Shown in pieces: positions 28,264-40,181 of a stretch of DNA of 64,000 bases; within the stretch, counting starts at the first letter, position 1; every line of letters begins with the position of its first letter. The notes beneath the pieces were generated by a model. That model did not search any database, was not told the origin of the DNA, and saw only the letters and a list, made by a program, of their open reading frames with translations. The translations under genes were made by a program, and so were the position numbers. Origin of the DNA: Luteimonas sp. FCS-9 (GTDB lineage: Bacteria > Pseudomonadota > Gammaproteobacteria > Xanthomonadales > Xanthomonadaceae); the NCBI RefSeq assembly GCF_001014645.1, contig NZ_LASZ01000010.1, positions 62,001 through 126,000 on the forward strand. Direction: 5' to 3'.

Positions 28264-30050
28264 GCCGCCTCCTGCCAGGAGCGCGAGAGCCGCATCGCCG
28301 CCATGATCAGGCCGACGTGCGAATAGGTCTGCGGGAAGTTGCCCCAGGCCTCGCCGTCCTCGAACGACATGTCCTCCGACAGCAGGCCGAGATGGTTGCG
28401 CCGCGCGAGCATCGTCTCGAACAACGCGCGCGCCTCGTGGTGGCGGCCGATCGAGGCGAGCGCATCGATGTACCAGAACGTGCAGATCGTGAAGCTGGTC
28501 TCCGGCGCGCCGAAGTCGTCGGGCACGACATAGCGGAACAGCCCGTCGCCGTGGCGCAGGGTCTGACCGATCGCGTCGACGGTGCCGACGAAGCGCGGGT
28601 CCTCGGGCGTCACGAAGCCCAGGTCGGCGAGCAGCAGCAGCGAGGCGTCGAGCCGGTCGCCACCGAACGCGTCGGCGAAGTGACCGAGCTCGGCGTTCCA
28701 GGCCTCGGCCAGGATCCGCGCGCGCATCGTATCGGCGCGCTTGCGCCAGTGCGTGGCGCGCGCCTCCAGGCCCAGCTGCACCGCGATCCGCGCCAGCCGG
28801 TCGCAGGCCGCCCAGCACATCACGCTGGAATAGGTGTGCACGTGCGCCTTGCCGCGGAACTCCCACAGGCCCGCGTCGGGCTGGTCGTAGAGCTTCCATG
28901 CCAGGTCGCCGAGCGGCTCGAGCTTGGCGAACGTCGCGGCATCGCCCGGATGCTCCAGGCGGCGGTCGAAGAACAGCTGGGCCGAGGCCAGCACCACGCT
29001 GCCGTAGGTGTCGTGCTGGCGCTGCACGTAGGCCAGGTTGCCGCGACGCACCGGGCCCATGCCGCGGTAGCCGGCCAATGCCGGCATCTCCTCTTCGGTC
29101 AGCTCGTGCGCGTAGTCGATGCCGTAGACCGGCTGCATGTCGCCGTCGTCGCTGACCGCCAGGTTGAAGATGTAGCGGATGTACTCCTCCATCGTGCGCG
29201 TCGCGCCCAGCCGGTTGAGCGTGCGCACGACGAACGCCGCGTCGCGCAGCCAGCAGTAGCGGTAGTCCCAGTTGCGCGCGGTGCCCGGGGCCTCGGGGAT
29301 CGAGGTCGTCATCGCGGCGATGATGCCGCCGCTGTCCTCGTACTGGCACAGCTTGAGCGTGATTGCGCTGCGGATCACCGCCTCCTGGAAATCGAGCGGG
29401 ATCGACAGATAACGCACCCATTCGCGCCAGTAGTCGGTGGTGCGGTGCAGGGCGTCGCGCACGAACTCGACGATCGGCTGGGTCAGCGTCTCGTCGGGAC
29501 CGAGCACGAAGTGCAGGTCGCGGTCGAGCACGAACGGCAGGCCCTCGCGCAGCAGCCGGATCGGCATGTCGGTCGTCGCGCGCAAGGCGAAATCCGTCAG
29601 CACGAAGCGCTGGTGGTTGCTGCCCCAGGTGCTCTCGGGCGTCCGCGCGCCCCAGTCGGCGAGCGGGCGCAGCAGCACGCGGATGCGCGGGCTGCCCGAC
29701 AGCAGGCGGATCCGGCGCGCGAGCATGACCGGGCGGTAGAACCGCCCGTGCTGGCGCCAGCGCGGCGCGAAGTCGACGATCTCGATCGATGCGCCATGGC
29801 GGTCGTGCAGCACGGTGCGCAGGATCGCGGTGTTCTCGATATAGCGCTGTTCGCTGCGTTCGAAGTCGTCGAGCTCGATCGACCAGTCGCCGTGGCCCGT
29901 CTTGGGCGACAGCAGCGCGCAGAAGGCGGGATCGCCGTCGAACGCCGGCAGGCACGACCAGACCAACCGCGCCTTCGCGTCGAACAGCGCGCCGAAGCTG
30001 CCGTTGCCGACGAGGCCCAGGTCGAGGGTGGAAGCGTCGGCTGGCGTCAT
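28260..30050 (-). CDS. Glycoside hydrolase family 15 protein (glucoamylase/trehalase-like)
   Basis: The 596-residue protein has the GH15 layout: an N-terminal beta domain (LGLVGNGSFGALFD) and an alpha/alpha barrel with ARNWDYRYCWLRDAAF, RRGNLAYVQRQHDTYGSV and EDGEAWGNFPQTYSHVGLI, which carries a likely catalytic Glu. No signal peptide is seen, so it is cytoplasmic. Bacterial members of this type act on alpha-glucosides or trehalose. Lying between otsB and otsA with ATGA overlaps at both ends, it may control the trehalose pool; the substrate is an inference. Confidence 0.9.
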   Translation of the reverse strand: MTPADASTLDLGLVGNGSFGALFDAKARLVWSCLPAFDGDPAFCALLSPKTGHGDWSIELDDFERSEQRYIENTAILRTVLHDRHGASIEIVDFAPRWRQHGRFYRPVMLARRIRLLSGSPRIRVLLRPLADWGARTPESTWGSNHQRFVLTDFALRATTDMPIRLLREGLPFVLDRDLHFVLGPDETLTQPIVEFVRDALHRTTDYWREWVRYLSIPLDFQEAVIRSAITLKLCQYEDSGGIIAAMTTSIPEAPGTARNWDYRYCWLRDAAFVVRTLNRLGATRTMEEYIRYIFNLAVSDDGDMQPVYGIDYAHELTEEEMPALAGYRGMGPVRRGNLAYVQRQHDTYGSVVLASAQLFFDRRLEHPGDAATFAKLEPLGDLAWKLYDQPDAGLWEFRGKAHVHTYSSVMCWAACDRLARIAVQLGLEARATHWRKRADTMRARILAEAWNAELGHFADAFGGDRLDASLLLLADLGFVTPEDPRFVGTVDAIGQTLRHGDGLFRYVVPDDFGAPETSFTICTFWYIDALASIGRHHEARALFETMLARRNHLGLLSEDMSFEDGEAWGNFPQTYSHVGLIMAAMRLSRSWQEAA

Positions 30051-30856
30051 CGGGCGATCTCCGGGGGCGGGGTGGGAAGGGGGGCGGGCACGCCGAGCCA
30101 GCGGTGGACCTGGGCCGGGTCGGCGACGGCGAAGCGCGCGGCCGAGGCGGTGCGATCGCCGACCAGCACGCTGATGCCGCCGCGCGCGTTGACCGCGGCG
30201 AAGCCGGTCTCGTCGGTCAGATCGTCGCCGGCGAACACCGGGCGGCGTCCGGCGAATGGCGGCTCGTCGAGGAAGGCGAGGATCGCGCTGCCCTTGTCGG
30301 CGTGCTGCGGGCGCAGCTCGACGACGTGGTCGCCGGGCTGGAGCTGGTAGCCCGGCAGCCGCGGCAGCATCGCCTGGGCGAAGGCGCGCAGCGCGACCTC
30401 GGCCTGCGGGGCGCCGCGCCAGTGCAGTCCGAGCGCCGCGCCCTTGTCCTCGACGACGGCACCGGGATAGCGGCGCGCGACGACGACGGCCTCGTCGCGG
30501 ATCGCCGCCAGCGCGGCCGGCGGCAGCGCGCCGTGCGCGGCGCCGTCGGCGCGCCGCCGCTCGACACCGTGCAGGCCGGCCGCGGTGAACGTCTCGGGCG
30601 CGAACAACTGGTCGAGCGTCGCGAGGCTGCGGCCGCTGACCAGCGCGAGCGCGCCGTCCAGCGAGGTGCGCAGCGCCTCCAGGCGCGCGAGCAGGGCGGG
30701 GGGAACGGACACCGCATCGGGACGTTCGGCGAACGGCAGCAGGCAGCCGTCGACGTCGAGGAACAGGGCCCAGTCGTCGGCCGGTGGCGGGGGCGGCCCG
30801 CGGAGCGGGGCGGGGGAATCGGGCGGGGGCGCGGAGGCTTCCGGTGATTGGCGCAT
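30047..30856 (-). CDS. otsB: Trehalose-6-phosphate phosphatase
   Basis: Dephosphorylates trehalose-6-phosphate; HAD superfamily. In the 269-residue product the nucleophile motif reads FLDVDGCLLPF, where Cys replaces the usual Thr of DxDGTL, with SGR, VEDKGAALGLHW and GDDLTDETGF further on. The first 25 residues are proline-rich and may be partly untranslated. It is the first gene of the operon, and its stop overlaps the GH15 start (ATGA at 30050-30047). Confidence 0.93.
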   Translation of the reverse strand: MRQSPEASAPPPDSPAPLRGPPPPPADDWALFLDVDGCLLPFAERPDAVSVPPALLARLEALRTSLDGALALVSGRSLATLDQLFAPETFTAAGLHGVERRRADGAAHGALPPAALAAIRDEAVVVARRYPGAVVEDKGAALGLHWRGAPQAEVALRAFAQAMLPRLPGYQLQPGDHVVELRPQHADKGSAILAFLDEPPFAGRRPVFAGDDLTDETGFAAVNARGGISVLVGDRTASAARFAVADPAQVHRWLGVPAPLPTPPPEIAR

Positions 30857-30907
30857 CGCAGCATGATCGCGTGTCGGGCGATAAACGGATGTGAATCCGC
30901 GCCGCGG

Positions 30908-31633
30908 TCAGTCCTCGTCAGGCACGATCGCGCCGTCGAGCTCGGGATAGTGGCGGAAGATGCCCTGCGTGTTGAACGGCAGCCGCCGGGTCGAGGCCAG
31001 GTAGGCGGCGATGTTCGGCCGCTCGGCGATCCGCGCCTCGAGCGCGCGCAGCCCGGGCAGTGTCGGCGACAGCGACGCCATCGCGTCTGGATAGGCGTAG
31101 TCGAGGCCACGCAGCAGTTGGAACAGCGACAGATCGACATAGGAATGCCGCCCCAGCGCGTGCACGCCGCCGGCCTGCGCGAGCACGGCCTCGAAGTAGC
31201 CGAGGAACTTCGGCAGCCGGTGCCGGCGCAGGTCGGCCGCACGGCGGGCGGCCGCGTCCTTCTGGTCCTCGTAGTACGCCGCGCTCGCGATCGGGTGGTG
31301 GCTGTCGTGGACCTCGGTCACCAGGTCGGCGATCGTCAGTTGCAGTTGCAGCGCCTGCAGTTGGCGCGGCGCGTCGTCGGGCACCAGGTCCAGCCGCGGG
31401 CCGAGAAAGTGCAGGATCGCCGCGACCTGGGCGACGACCTGCCCGCCGGCCTCCAGGAACGGGGCGGCGAACGGGCGCAGTCCGATCGCTCGGCCGGTCA
31501 GGAACGCATCCATCGCCGCGTCGCCCTGCTCGCGGACCACATCGACGTAGTCGGCGCCGGCGTCCTCCAGCGCCAGGCGCACGAACTCGCCGCGTCCCTG
31601 GATGCCGTTCCAGTAGTAGAGGCGGTAGTGCAT
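30908..31633 (-). CDS. Glutathione S-transferase
   Basis: The 241-residue cytoplasmic protein has an N-terminal thioredoxin-like domain ([20 protein letters not shown]; catalytic Tyr candidate near residue 7) and a C-terminal helical domain ending with [13 protein letters not shown] residues. The opening most resembles sigma/alpha-like GSTs. Its substrate cannot be inferred. The start at 31633 is chosen because homology begins there; 52 codons upstream are open but overlap the clpB promoter region. It is divergent from clpB and 51 bases upstream of otsB on the same strand. Confidence 0.85.
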   Translation of the reverse strand: MHYRLYYWNGIQGRGEFVRLALEDAGADYVDVVREQGDAAMDAFLTGRAIGLRPFAAPFLEAGGQVVAQVAAILHFLGPRLDLVPDDAPRQLQALQLQLTIADLVTEVHDSHHPIASAAYYEDQKDAAARRAADLRRHRLPKFLGYFEAVLAQAGGVHALGRHSYVDLSLFQLLRGLDYAYPDAMASLSPTLPGLRALEARIAERPNIAAYLASTRRLPFNTQGIFRHYPELDGAIVPDED

Positions 31634-31717
31634 GGCGTCTCTCCAGGCGGGGAAACCCCCATCCTGGCCCCGGCCGCGCATGGCCGGGGTGAGGACGCGG
31701 CCCCATCCGGGCCGGCG

Positions 31718-31745
31718 CTTGCAACCGGCGGCTTCGGCCGCATCT
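31718..31745 (+). promoter_or_regulatory. clpB: Sigma-32-like promoter of clpB
   Basis: CTTGCAA (31718-31724), a 13-base spacer and CCGCATCT (31738-31745) match the heat-shock consensus CTTGAAA-N(11-16)-CCCCATNT in most positions. It lies 49 bases upstream of the clpB ATG, which suits a heat-shock chaperone gene. The match is by eye. Confidence 0.6.
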
Positions 31746-31794
31746 GGTGGACATCGCCGGCAGGCGCCGGCCTCCCCCTTCGAGGACACCCGTC

Positions 31795-34380
<2,586 letters not shown>

Positions 34381-34512
34381 CCACCGCCGGCGCGCCCGCT
34401 GCCTGCGCTTCCTCCACCGGTCGCGCGGTCTCAGCGCGAGCGGATACGGACACCTCCCCCGCGCGCGGGGAACGCGCACTCGCCAGTCGTGGGCGTGGTC
34501 ACGTCGCCCACA

Positions 34513-34556
34513 CCTCCCCCGCCCGCGGGGGAGGTCGGCGCGCCCCTGGCGCGCCG
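34513..34556. repeat. Pair of strong hairpins 3' of clpB
   Basis: Two adjacent perfect hairpins: CCTCCCCCGC/GCGGGGGAGG (34513-34534, loop CC) and CGGCGCGCC/GGCGCGCCG (34536-34556, loop CCT). A related CACCTCCCCCGCGCGCGGGG segment lies at about 34455-34475. There is no T-run, so this looks more like a dispersed GC-rich repeat in a 299-base spacer than a classical terminator, though it could protect or end the clpB transcript. The rest of 34381-34679 holds nothing I recognise. Confidence 0.6.
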
Positions 34557-34679
34557 GGTGGGGGCACGGGCCCTCCCAATGTCCAGCCCTTCAACCAGCC
34601 GAAGCGCTGTTCGCCACCACCTTGACGCCCGCTTCCCCACCCCCGCGCGAGCATCCGGGCAACGCGACGGGGCCCACGC

Positions 34680-35579
34680 ATGCACATCCTGATCACCGGC
34701 GGCAGCGGTTTTCTCGGCGGCGCGCTGACCGGCGCGCTGCAGCGCGACGGCGCGCGTGTGACCTGGCTCTCGCGCCGGGCCTCGACACCGGCCCCGGCCG
34801 GCGTCGAGGTGCGCGACTACGCCGCGCTGTGGTCGGACGACCGTTTCGATGCGGTCGTCAACCTCGCCGGCGCCGGGATCGCCGACCGCCGCTGGAGCCC
34901 GGCGCGCAAGCAGGTGCTGCGCGACAGCCGGGCGATCCCCACGCGCGTGGTCGTCGACTGGATCCGTTCGGTGCACGCGCCGCCGCGGGTGCTGCTGAGC
35001 GGTTCGGCGGTCGGCTGGTACGGCGCCCAGGGCGACGCGCCGCTGGACGAGGACGGCGCGCCGCACGACGAATTCCAGCATCGCCTGTGCGAGGAATGGG
35101 AAGCGGCGGCGCGCGCCGCCGAGGACCGGGTGCCGGTCGTGCGGCTGCGGACCGGCGTGGTGCTGCATCCCGACGGCGGCATGCTGCAGCGGCTGCTGCC
35201 GCCGTTCCGGTTCGGCCTCGGCGCGCGACTCGGCGACGGTCGGCAGATGCTGAGCTGGATCGCGCGCGAGGACTGGGTGTCGGCGGTGCTCGCGCTGCTG
35301 CATGCGCATCTGCGCGGCGACGCGCAGGCGCCTGTCGGCGCGTTCAATCTCACCGCGCCCGAGCCCGTCGACAACACCGGCTTCACCCGCGCGCTGGCCG
35401 ATGCCTTGCGGCGTCCGGCGCTGCTGGCGGTGCCGGCGCGCGCACTCGCGCTGGGCCTGGGCGAGATGGCCACCCTGCTGGTGGACGGCCAGCGCGTGCT
35501 GCCGGCGCGGCTGCTGGCGTCCGGGTTCGCGTTCGCCTGGCCCCGGCTGGGGCCGTACCTCGACGCCGAACTGCGCTGA
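34680..35579 (+). CDS. TIGR01777 family NAD-dependent epimerase-like protein
   Basis: The 299-residue protein starts MHILITGGSGFLGGALTGAL (Rossmann GxxGxxG) and has NLAGAGIADRRW, RVLLSGSAVGWYG and MLSWIAREDWVSAV, the pattern of the SDR39U1/YfcH (TIGR01777) group with a C-terminal DUF1731-like tail (LPARLLASGFAFAWPRL). The reaction is unknown in this group. It stands alone between clpB and the convergent antiporter gene. Confidence 0.88.
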   Translation: MHILITGGSGFLGGALTGALQRDGARVTWLSRRASTPAPAGVEVRDYAALWSDDRFDAVVNLAGAGIADRRWSPARKQVLRDSRAIPTRVVVDWIRSVHAPPRVLLSGSAVGWYGAQGDAPLDEDGAPHDEFQHRLCEEWEAAARAAEDRVPVVRLRTGVVLHPDGGMLQRLLPPFRFGLGARLGDGRQMLSWIAREDWVSAVLALLHAHLRGDAQAPVGAFNLTAPEPVDNTGFTRALADALRRPALLAVPARALALGLGEMATLLVDGQRVLPARLLASGFAFAWPRLGPYLDAELR

Positions 35580-35593
35580 GCGCAGCGACCTGC

Positions 35594-37318
35594 TCAGCCC
35601 GGCTGCGACGCCGGGGGCGCGGCGGCCTCGCTGCCCGGCCGCACGGGACGGAACGGCGGCGTCGACATGACCATCTCGGCCAGCGAGTAGGCCAGTTCGC
35701 GCTCGGCCAGCACCGCGCCGTCGGCGCCGTGCTCGAGCAGGTGGCGCACCTCGCCGTCGCTGTGCGCGCGCGCCAGCACGGTGATGCCCGGGTTGATGGC
35801 CTTCATGCGCTCGATCGCCTCGCCCGCCTCGAGTGCCTGCGGGATCGCGAAGATCGCCAGCGCCGCGCGCTCGGGTGCGGCGTCGCGCATCACCGGCTCG
35901 GAGGCGACGTTGCCGCGGACCACGAGCAGGCCGCGGTCGCGGGCCTTGCGCACCAGATCGGGATCGTCCTCGACGATCACCAGCGGCACCTCGCGTTGCT
36001 GCAGCAGCTCGGCCAGCTGGCGGCCGACGCGTCCGTAGCCGACCAGGATCGCGTGGCCGCGCAGGTCGGCCGGGATCGCCTGGATCGGCTGCGCGGGCTC
36101 GGGCGCCGCCGCTGCGGCCGCCGCGGCGCGCCGCGCCTGCCAGCTGTCGAGCAGGCCGAAGATCAGCGGGTTGGCCATGATCGAGATCAGCGCGCCGGCG
36201 AGCACCAGCGAGCGGCCGTCGGGCGGCAGGATCTCCAGCGCCACGCCGAGCCCGGCGATGATGAAGGCGAATTCGCCGATCTGCGCCAGGCTGGCGGAGA
36301 TCGTCAGCGCCGTGCTGGTCGGGTGCTTGAACGCACGCACGATCAGGAACGCGGCCGCCGACTTGCCGAAGATGATGATCAGCGCCGTCGCGAGCACCTG
36401 CCAGGGGTGCACCAGCAGGATGCGCGGGTCGAACAGCATGCCGACCGACACGAAGAACAGCACCGCGAACGCGTCGCGAAGCGGGAGCGAGTCGTTCGCG
36501 GCCTTGTGGCTGAGCTCCGATTCGTTGAGCAGCATGCCGGCGAAGAACGCGCCGAGCGCGAACGACACGCTGAAGATCGCCGCCGAGCCGAACGCCACGC
36601 CCAGCGCGATCGCCAGCACCGACAGCGTGAACAGCTCGCGCGAGCCGGTACCGGCGATGCGCTCGAGGATCCACGGGATCACCCGGCGGCCGACCAGCAG
36701 CATCACCGCGACGAACATCGCGACCTTGAGCAGCGTCCAGCCCACGCTCAGCAGCACCGAGCCGACCGTCGTCTGTTCGCCGCCGCTGTTGTGGACCACG
36801 TCGGCCAGCACCGGCATCAGCACCAGGGCGATCACGCAGGCCAGGTCCTCGACGATCAGCCAGCCGACCGCGATCTTGCCGCGCGTGGTGTCGAGCAGCC
36901 GCCGCTCCTCCATCGCCCGCAGCAGCACCACGGTGCTGGCGGTCGCGAGCGCGAAGCCGAAGACGATGCCCTGGACCGTCGGCCAGCCCATCAGCGCCGC
37001 CAGGCCCCAGCCCAGCAGGGTCGCCACGGTGATCTGGGTCAACGCGCCCGGGATCGCGATCGACTTCACGTCGAGCAGGTCCTTGAGCGAGAAATGCAGG
37101 CCGACGCCGAACATCAGCAGCATCACGCCGATCTCGGCGAGCTGGTCGGCCAGCGCCTGATCGGCGACGAAGCCGGGCGTGTACGGGCCGACGAGGATGC
37201 CGGCGACCAGATACCCGACCAGCGGCGAGAGCCGCAGGCGGTTGGCGAGCGCGCCGAACACGAACGCCATGCCCAGGCCGACGGCGACGATGTTGATCAG
37301 GTCGGTGTTGTGCGGCAT
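35594..37318 (-). CDS. YbaL-like CPA2 cation:proton antiporter with RCK domain
   Basis: The 574-residue inner-membrane protein has about 12 membrane helices (1-390; for example LINIVAVGLGMAFVFGALA, LVGYLVAGILVGPYTPGF and SVSFALGAFFAGMLL), then a cytoplasmic TrkA-N/RCK nucleotide-binding domain (AILVGYGRVGRQLAELL, from about residue 417). This layout is that of YbaL/KefB-type potassium-proton antiporters. The start at MPHNTDLINI is preferred over 19 extra upstream codons. It ends 14 bases from the convergent epimerase gene. Confidence 0.9.
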   Translation of the reverse strand: MPHNTDLINIVAVGLGMAFVFGALANRLRLSPLVGYLVAGILVGPYTPGFVADQALADQLAEIGVMLLMFGVGLHFSLKDLLDVKSIAIPGALTQITVATLLGWGLAALMGWPTVQGIVFGFALATASTVVLLRAMEERRLLDTTRGKIAVGWLIVEDLACVIALVLMPVLADVVHNSGGEQTTVGSVLLSVGWTLLKVAMFVAVMLLVGRRVIPWILERIAGTGSRELFTLSVLAIALGVAFGSAAIFSVSFALGAFFAGMLLNESELSHKAANDSLPLRDAFAVLFFVSVGMLFDPRILLVHPWQVLATALIIIFGKSAAAFLIVRAFKHPTSTALTISASLAQIGEFAFIIAGLGVALEILPPDGRSLVLAGALISIMANPLIFGLLDSWQARRAAAAAAAAPEPAQPIQAIPADLRGHAILVGYGRVGRQLAELLQQREVPLVIVEDDPDLVRKARDRGLLVVRGNVASEPVMRDAAPERAALAIFAIPQALEAGEAIERMKAINPGITVLARAHSDGEVRHLLEHGADGAVLAERELAYSLAEMVMSTPPFRPVRPGSEAAAPPASQPG

Positions 37319-37410
37319 CGGGGAAGGGCGCGAAATCGGTCGTGCAGTGTCGCCGACGCGTCGTGACGCGGGCAAGCGGCGCGATGTCCGGTTGTCCGCC
37401 GGTCGGATTG

Positions 37411-37462
37411 CCTGCAGACGCGCTTGCGGGCGATCGGGCTATTCCCCCGCAGGCGCGCGATA
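37411..37462. repeat. Degenerate REP copy
   Basis: CCTGCAGACGCGCTTGCGGG and a later CGCAGGCGCGCGATA echo the arms of the REP element found 15 bases further on, with several substitutions. It is probably a decayed tandem neighbour of copy 3. Confidence 0.45.
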
Positions 37463-37476
37463 CCGGATCATCCCTC

Positions 37477-37548
37477 CTGTAGGAGCGCGCTTGCGCGCGA
37501 TTGAGGTTGTCCCGTCGAAGCCCCATCGCGCGCAAGCGCGCTCCTACG
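37477..37548. repeat. REP-type palindrome, copy 3
   Basis: CTGTAGGAGCGCGCTTGCGC opens the element, and GCGCGCAAGCGCGCTCCTAC closes it at about 37547, with a loop of about 28 bases. It is nearly identical to copy 2 at 20673-20744. It lies in the 308-base spacer upstream of the antiporter gene and downstream of a TonB receptor. The rest of that spacer (37319-37410) holds no gene. Confidence 0.88.
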
Positions 37549-37573
37549 GTGAGGTATCCGTCGCGCCTAGGGG

Positions 37574-37601
37574 ACGATGCCCCGGCGGGCCGGGGCATCG
37601 T
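37574..37601 (-). terminator. Hairpin after the TonB receptor gene
   Basis: A perfect 12-base-pair stem, ACGATGCCCCGG and CCGGGGCATCGT, with a 4-base loop, 25 bases past the receptor stop on the minus strand. No T-run follows, so it is a terminator-like hairpin rather than a textbook intrinsic terminator. Confidence 0.6.
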
Positions 37602-37626
37602 GGCGCCCGCGATCACGGGCGCCGCG

Positions 37627-40023
37627 TCACCAGGTGTAGGCGATCTTCGCGTAGCCGAACGCGCCGCCGAAGCCGAACGGCGACAGGTTGCTGTACGGGA
37701 ACTGCCCGTTGGTCGAGTTGCCGAAGATGTTCTCGTCCGGGTACTCGTTGAGCACGTTGTCGGCGCCCAGCGTCAGCGCCCAGTTGTCGCCCGGCTTGTA
37801 CGTCGCCGAGACGTCGACCAGCCACTTGGCCCCGTACTTCTGGTCCAGCGCCGGGTTGTTGGGCGTGGTGCGCACGCTGCCGTAGCGTGTGGTCGACAGC
37901 GAGAAGCCCCAGTCGGCGGCGTTCCAGGTGCTGGCCAGCAGCAGCTTGTTGCGCGGGAAGCCCTGCTCGATGCGGCCGGCCTCGACGCGGTCGATGCGCT
38001 CCAGATCCACGCCGATCGCCTCGAGCGCGGCCGGGTTGTCGGCGATGCGGGTGATCTCGGTCTTGGAGTGGTTGTAGCCCGCGGTCAGGTCGAGGCTGCC
38101 GGCCGCCAGGTCCCAGCGGTAGGTGCCGACCACGTCCACGCCGCGGGTGCGGGTGTCGATGGCGTTGGTGAAGTAGCGCCCGCCGTTGACGCCGGTGATG
38201 CCCTGCGACTCGAGCAGCGCGCGCACCGCATCGCCGGTCAGGTTCGACGACAGCGCGATGCGGTCGTCGACGTCGATCTGGTACGCATCGACGGTGACGT
38301 AGAGGTTGTCGACCGGCTGCAGCACCAGGCCCAGGCTGTAGGACAGCGATTCCTCGGGCCTGAGCGGCTCGGCGCCGAAGGCCTGCGCGACCGCGCTGCT
38401 GGCCGGGAAGGTGCGGATCTCGAACGGCGTGGCGATGCCCGGCAGGAACACCGTGCTCACGGTCTGGAAGTACTGCTGGGCCAGCGAAGGCGCGCGGAAG
38501 CCGCTCGACACCGTGCCGCGCAGCGCGACCGCGTCGGTGAACGCGTAGCGCGCCGACAGCTTGCCCGACAGCTGGCTGCCGAAATCGTCGTAGTCCTCCC
38601 AGCGCGCGGCCAGGCCGCCGGAGAACTTCTCGGTCAAGTCGGCCTCCAGGTCCGCGTAGAGCGCGTGGCTGTCGCGGTCGTAGGCGCCGGCGATGCCGGG
38701 CGCGAACCCGCCGAAGCCCTGCGCGCCGGCCCCTGCGCCGGGCACGCCGGCACCCGCATCGATGTACGAGCCCGGTTCGCCCGGCGACTGGTTCCACTTC
38801 TCGTTGCGGCCCTCGGCGCCGAAGGCCAGCGTCACCGGATAGGCCAGGCCCCAGTCGAACTGCCGGCTGACGTCGAAGTTGACGATGTTCTGCGTGGTCT
38901 CCAGCGCGCCGTCGTAGAAGGACGTCGGCGAGTCGGGGCCCAGGCTCGCGTTGAGCGAGTTGCGGGTGTAGAACTCCAACCGGTTGTAGCCGTAGTTGTA
39001 GCTCAGGTCCCAGTTCCACTCGCCCGCGGTGTGGCCCTTGAGGCCGGCGACGATCGAGCGGTCCTTGGAGATGTTGTTGATCTCCGGCAGGAAGCCGTCG
39101 GGGTGGATGCTGCGGATGTTCTGGGTCGGGTTGGCCGGGGCGCGGAAGAACGCGAATGAGGTGACGTCGCGGTTGCTGGCCGTGCCGAAGCCGTAGAGGC
39201 TGATCGCGTCGGTCAGCGCGATGTCGGTGTTGAAGCCGACCGCGCCGAAGTCGACTTCCGGCTCGCCGATCACGAACGCCTTCTGGCCGAGCGCGGGCTG
39301 GGTCGGGCCCGGGGTGCCAGCGAACGGGCGCGCCCGGTTGGTCGCCTCCTGCTGGCCGACCTGGGCCGACAGGTGCAGGAAGCCGCGCTCGCCCAGCGCC
39401 AGGCCGGTGTCGCCGGCGATCTGGTGCTGGGTGCCGTCGCCGGCCGAGTACTGGCCCAGGTTCACCGCCAGGCTGCCGCCCTGCGAGGCGCCCTTGAGCA
39501 CGATGTTGACCACGCCGGCGATCGCGTCCGAGCCGTACTGCGCCGAGGCGCCGTCGCGCAGCACCTCGACGCGCTCGATCGCCGAGACCGGGATCGTGTT
39601 GAGGTCGACCGGGGCCGAGCCGCGGCCGATCGTGCCGTTGAGGTTGAGCAGCGACGAGGCGTGCCGGCGCTTGCCGTTGACCAGCACCAGCACCTGGTCG
39701 GGCGAGAGGCCGCGCAGCTGCGCCGGGCGGATCGCCGAGGAGCCGTCGACCAGCGCAGGTCGCGGGAAGTTCAGCGACGGCAGCGCGCGCGCCAGCGCGG
39801 TCGCCAGTTCGGTCGTACCGGTGGCCTGCAGCGACTCCGCAGTGATGATGTCGATCGGCGACTGCGACTCGGCGACCGTGCGGTCGCTGACCCGTGTGCC
39901 GGTGACGATCAGCGTGTCGAGGGTGGAGGTGCGCGTCTGGGGGCCGGCGTCCTGCGCGAGCGCGGCGGGGGCGACCGGCAGCAATGCGGCGAGCACGGCA
40001 AGGGTGAGGCGATGGCGGGGCAT
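37627..40023 (-). CDS. TonB-dependent receptor (paralogue of the 20.8-kb gene)
   Basis: The 798-residue protein has a signal peptide ([17 protein letters not shown]), a TonB-box-like TLIVTGTR, a plug with [17 protein letters not shown] and [20 protein letters not shown], and a barrel ending in tryptophan (AKIAYTW). The plug is close to that of the receptor at 20838-23282, so the two are paralogues from the class expanded in Xanthomonadaceae. The ligand is unknown, and no transport or catabolic genes adjoin it. A TGTTAA/TTAACA inverted repeat lies about 30 bases upstream of the start. Confidence 0.92.
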   Translation of the reverse strand: MPRHRLTLAVLAALLPVAPAALAQDAGPQTRTSTLDTLIVTGTRVSDRTVAESQSPIDIITAESLQATGTTELATALARALPSLNFPRPALVDGSSAIRPAQLRGLSPDQVLVLVNGKRRHASSLLNLNGTIGRGSAPVDLNTIPVSAIERVEVLRDGASAQYGSDAIAGVVNIVLKGASQGGSLAVNLGQYSAGDGTQHQIAGDTGLALGERGFLHLSAQVGQQEATNRARPFAGTPGPTQPALGQKAFVIGEPEVDFGAVGFNTDIALTDAISLYGFGTASNRDVTSFAFFRAPANPTQNIRSIHPDGFLPEINNISKDRSIVAGLKGHTAGEWNWDLSYNYGYNRLEFYTRNSLNASLGPDSPTSFYDGALETTQNIVNFDVSRQFDWGLAYPVTLAFGAEGRNEKWNQSPGEPGSYIDAGAGVPGAGAGAQGFGGFAPGIAGAYDRDSHALYADLEADLTEKFSGGLAARWEDYDDFGSQLSGKLSARYAFTDAVALRGTVSSGFRAPSLAQQYFQTVSTVFLPGIATPFEIRTFPASSAVAQAFGAEPLRPEESLSYSLGLVLQPVDNLYVTVDAYQIDVDDRIALSSNLTGDAVRALLESQGITGVNGGRYFTNAIDTRTRGVDVVGTYRWDLAAGSLDLTAGYNHSKTEITRIADNPAALEAIGVDLERIDRVEAGRIEQGFPRNKLLLASTWNAADWGFSLSTTRYGSVRTTPNNPALDQKYGAKWLVDVSATYKPGDNWALTLGADNVLNEYPDENIFGNSTNGQFPYSNLSPFGFGGAFGYAKIAYTW

Positions 40024-40051
40024 GGCGGACCTCGATCCGGGGGAGGGCAGG

Positions 40052-40070
40052 TGTTAATGGCGATTTAACA
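40052..40070. promoter_or_regulatory. TGTTAA-N7-TTAACA inverted repeat, possible operator
   Basis: This AT-rich inverted repeat lies in the 158-base divergent spacer between the TonB receptor (start 40023, minus) and the ABC-F gene (start 40182, plus). It could be an operator for the receptor gene. Its only support is symmetry, position and its contrast with the surrounding GC-rich sequence. Confidence 0.35.
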
Positions 40071-40181
40071 GGCGTGTTTCAAAGGCGTCAATGCAGCCAG
40101 GAATAGGTTTCGATTGTTCCTTTTTTGGGACGATCGCATTCATCCCGGGGGCGCGGGGCCGGGGTCCTGTAAAATCGGTGG

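Noticed and set aside
34431..37616. A 1061-codon minus-strand frame spanning the epimerase and antiporter region
   Set aside because: It runs across two real genes in other frames and shows only low-complexity composition.
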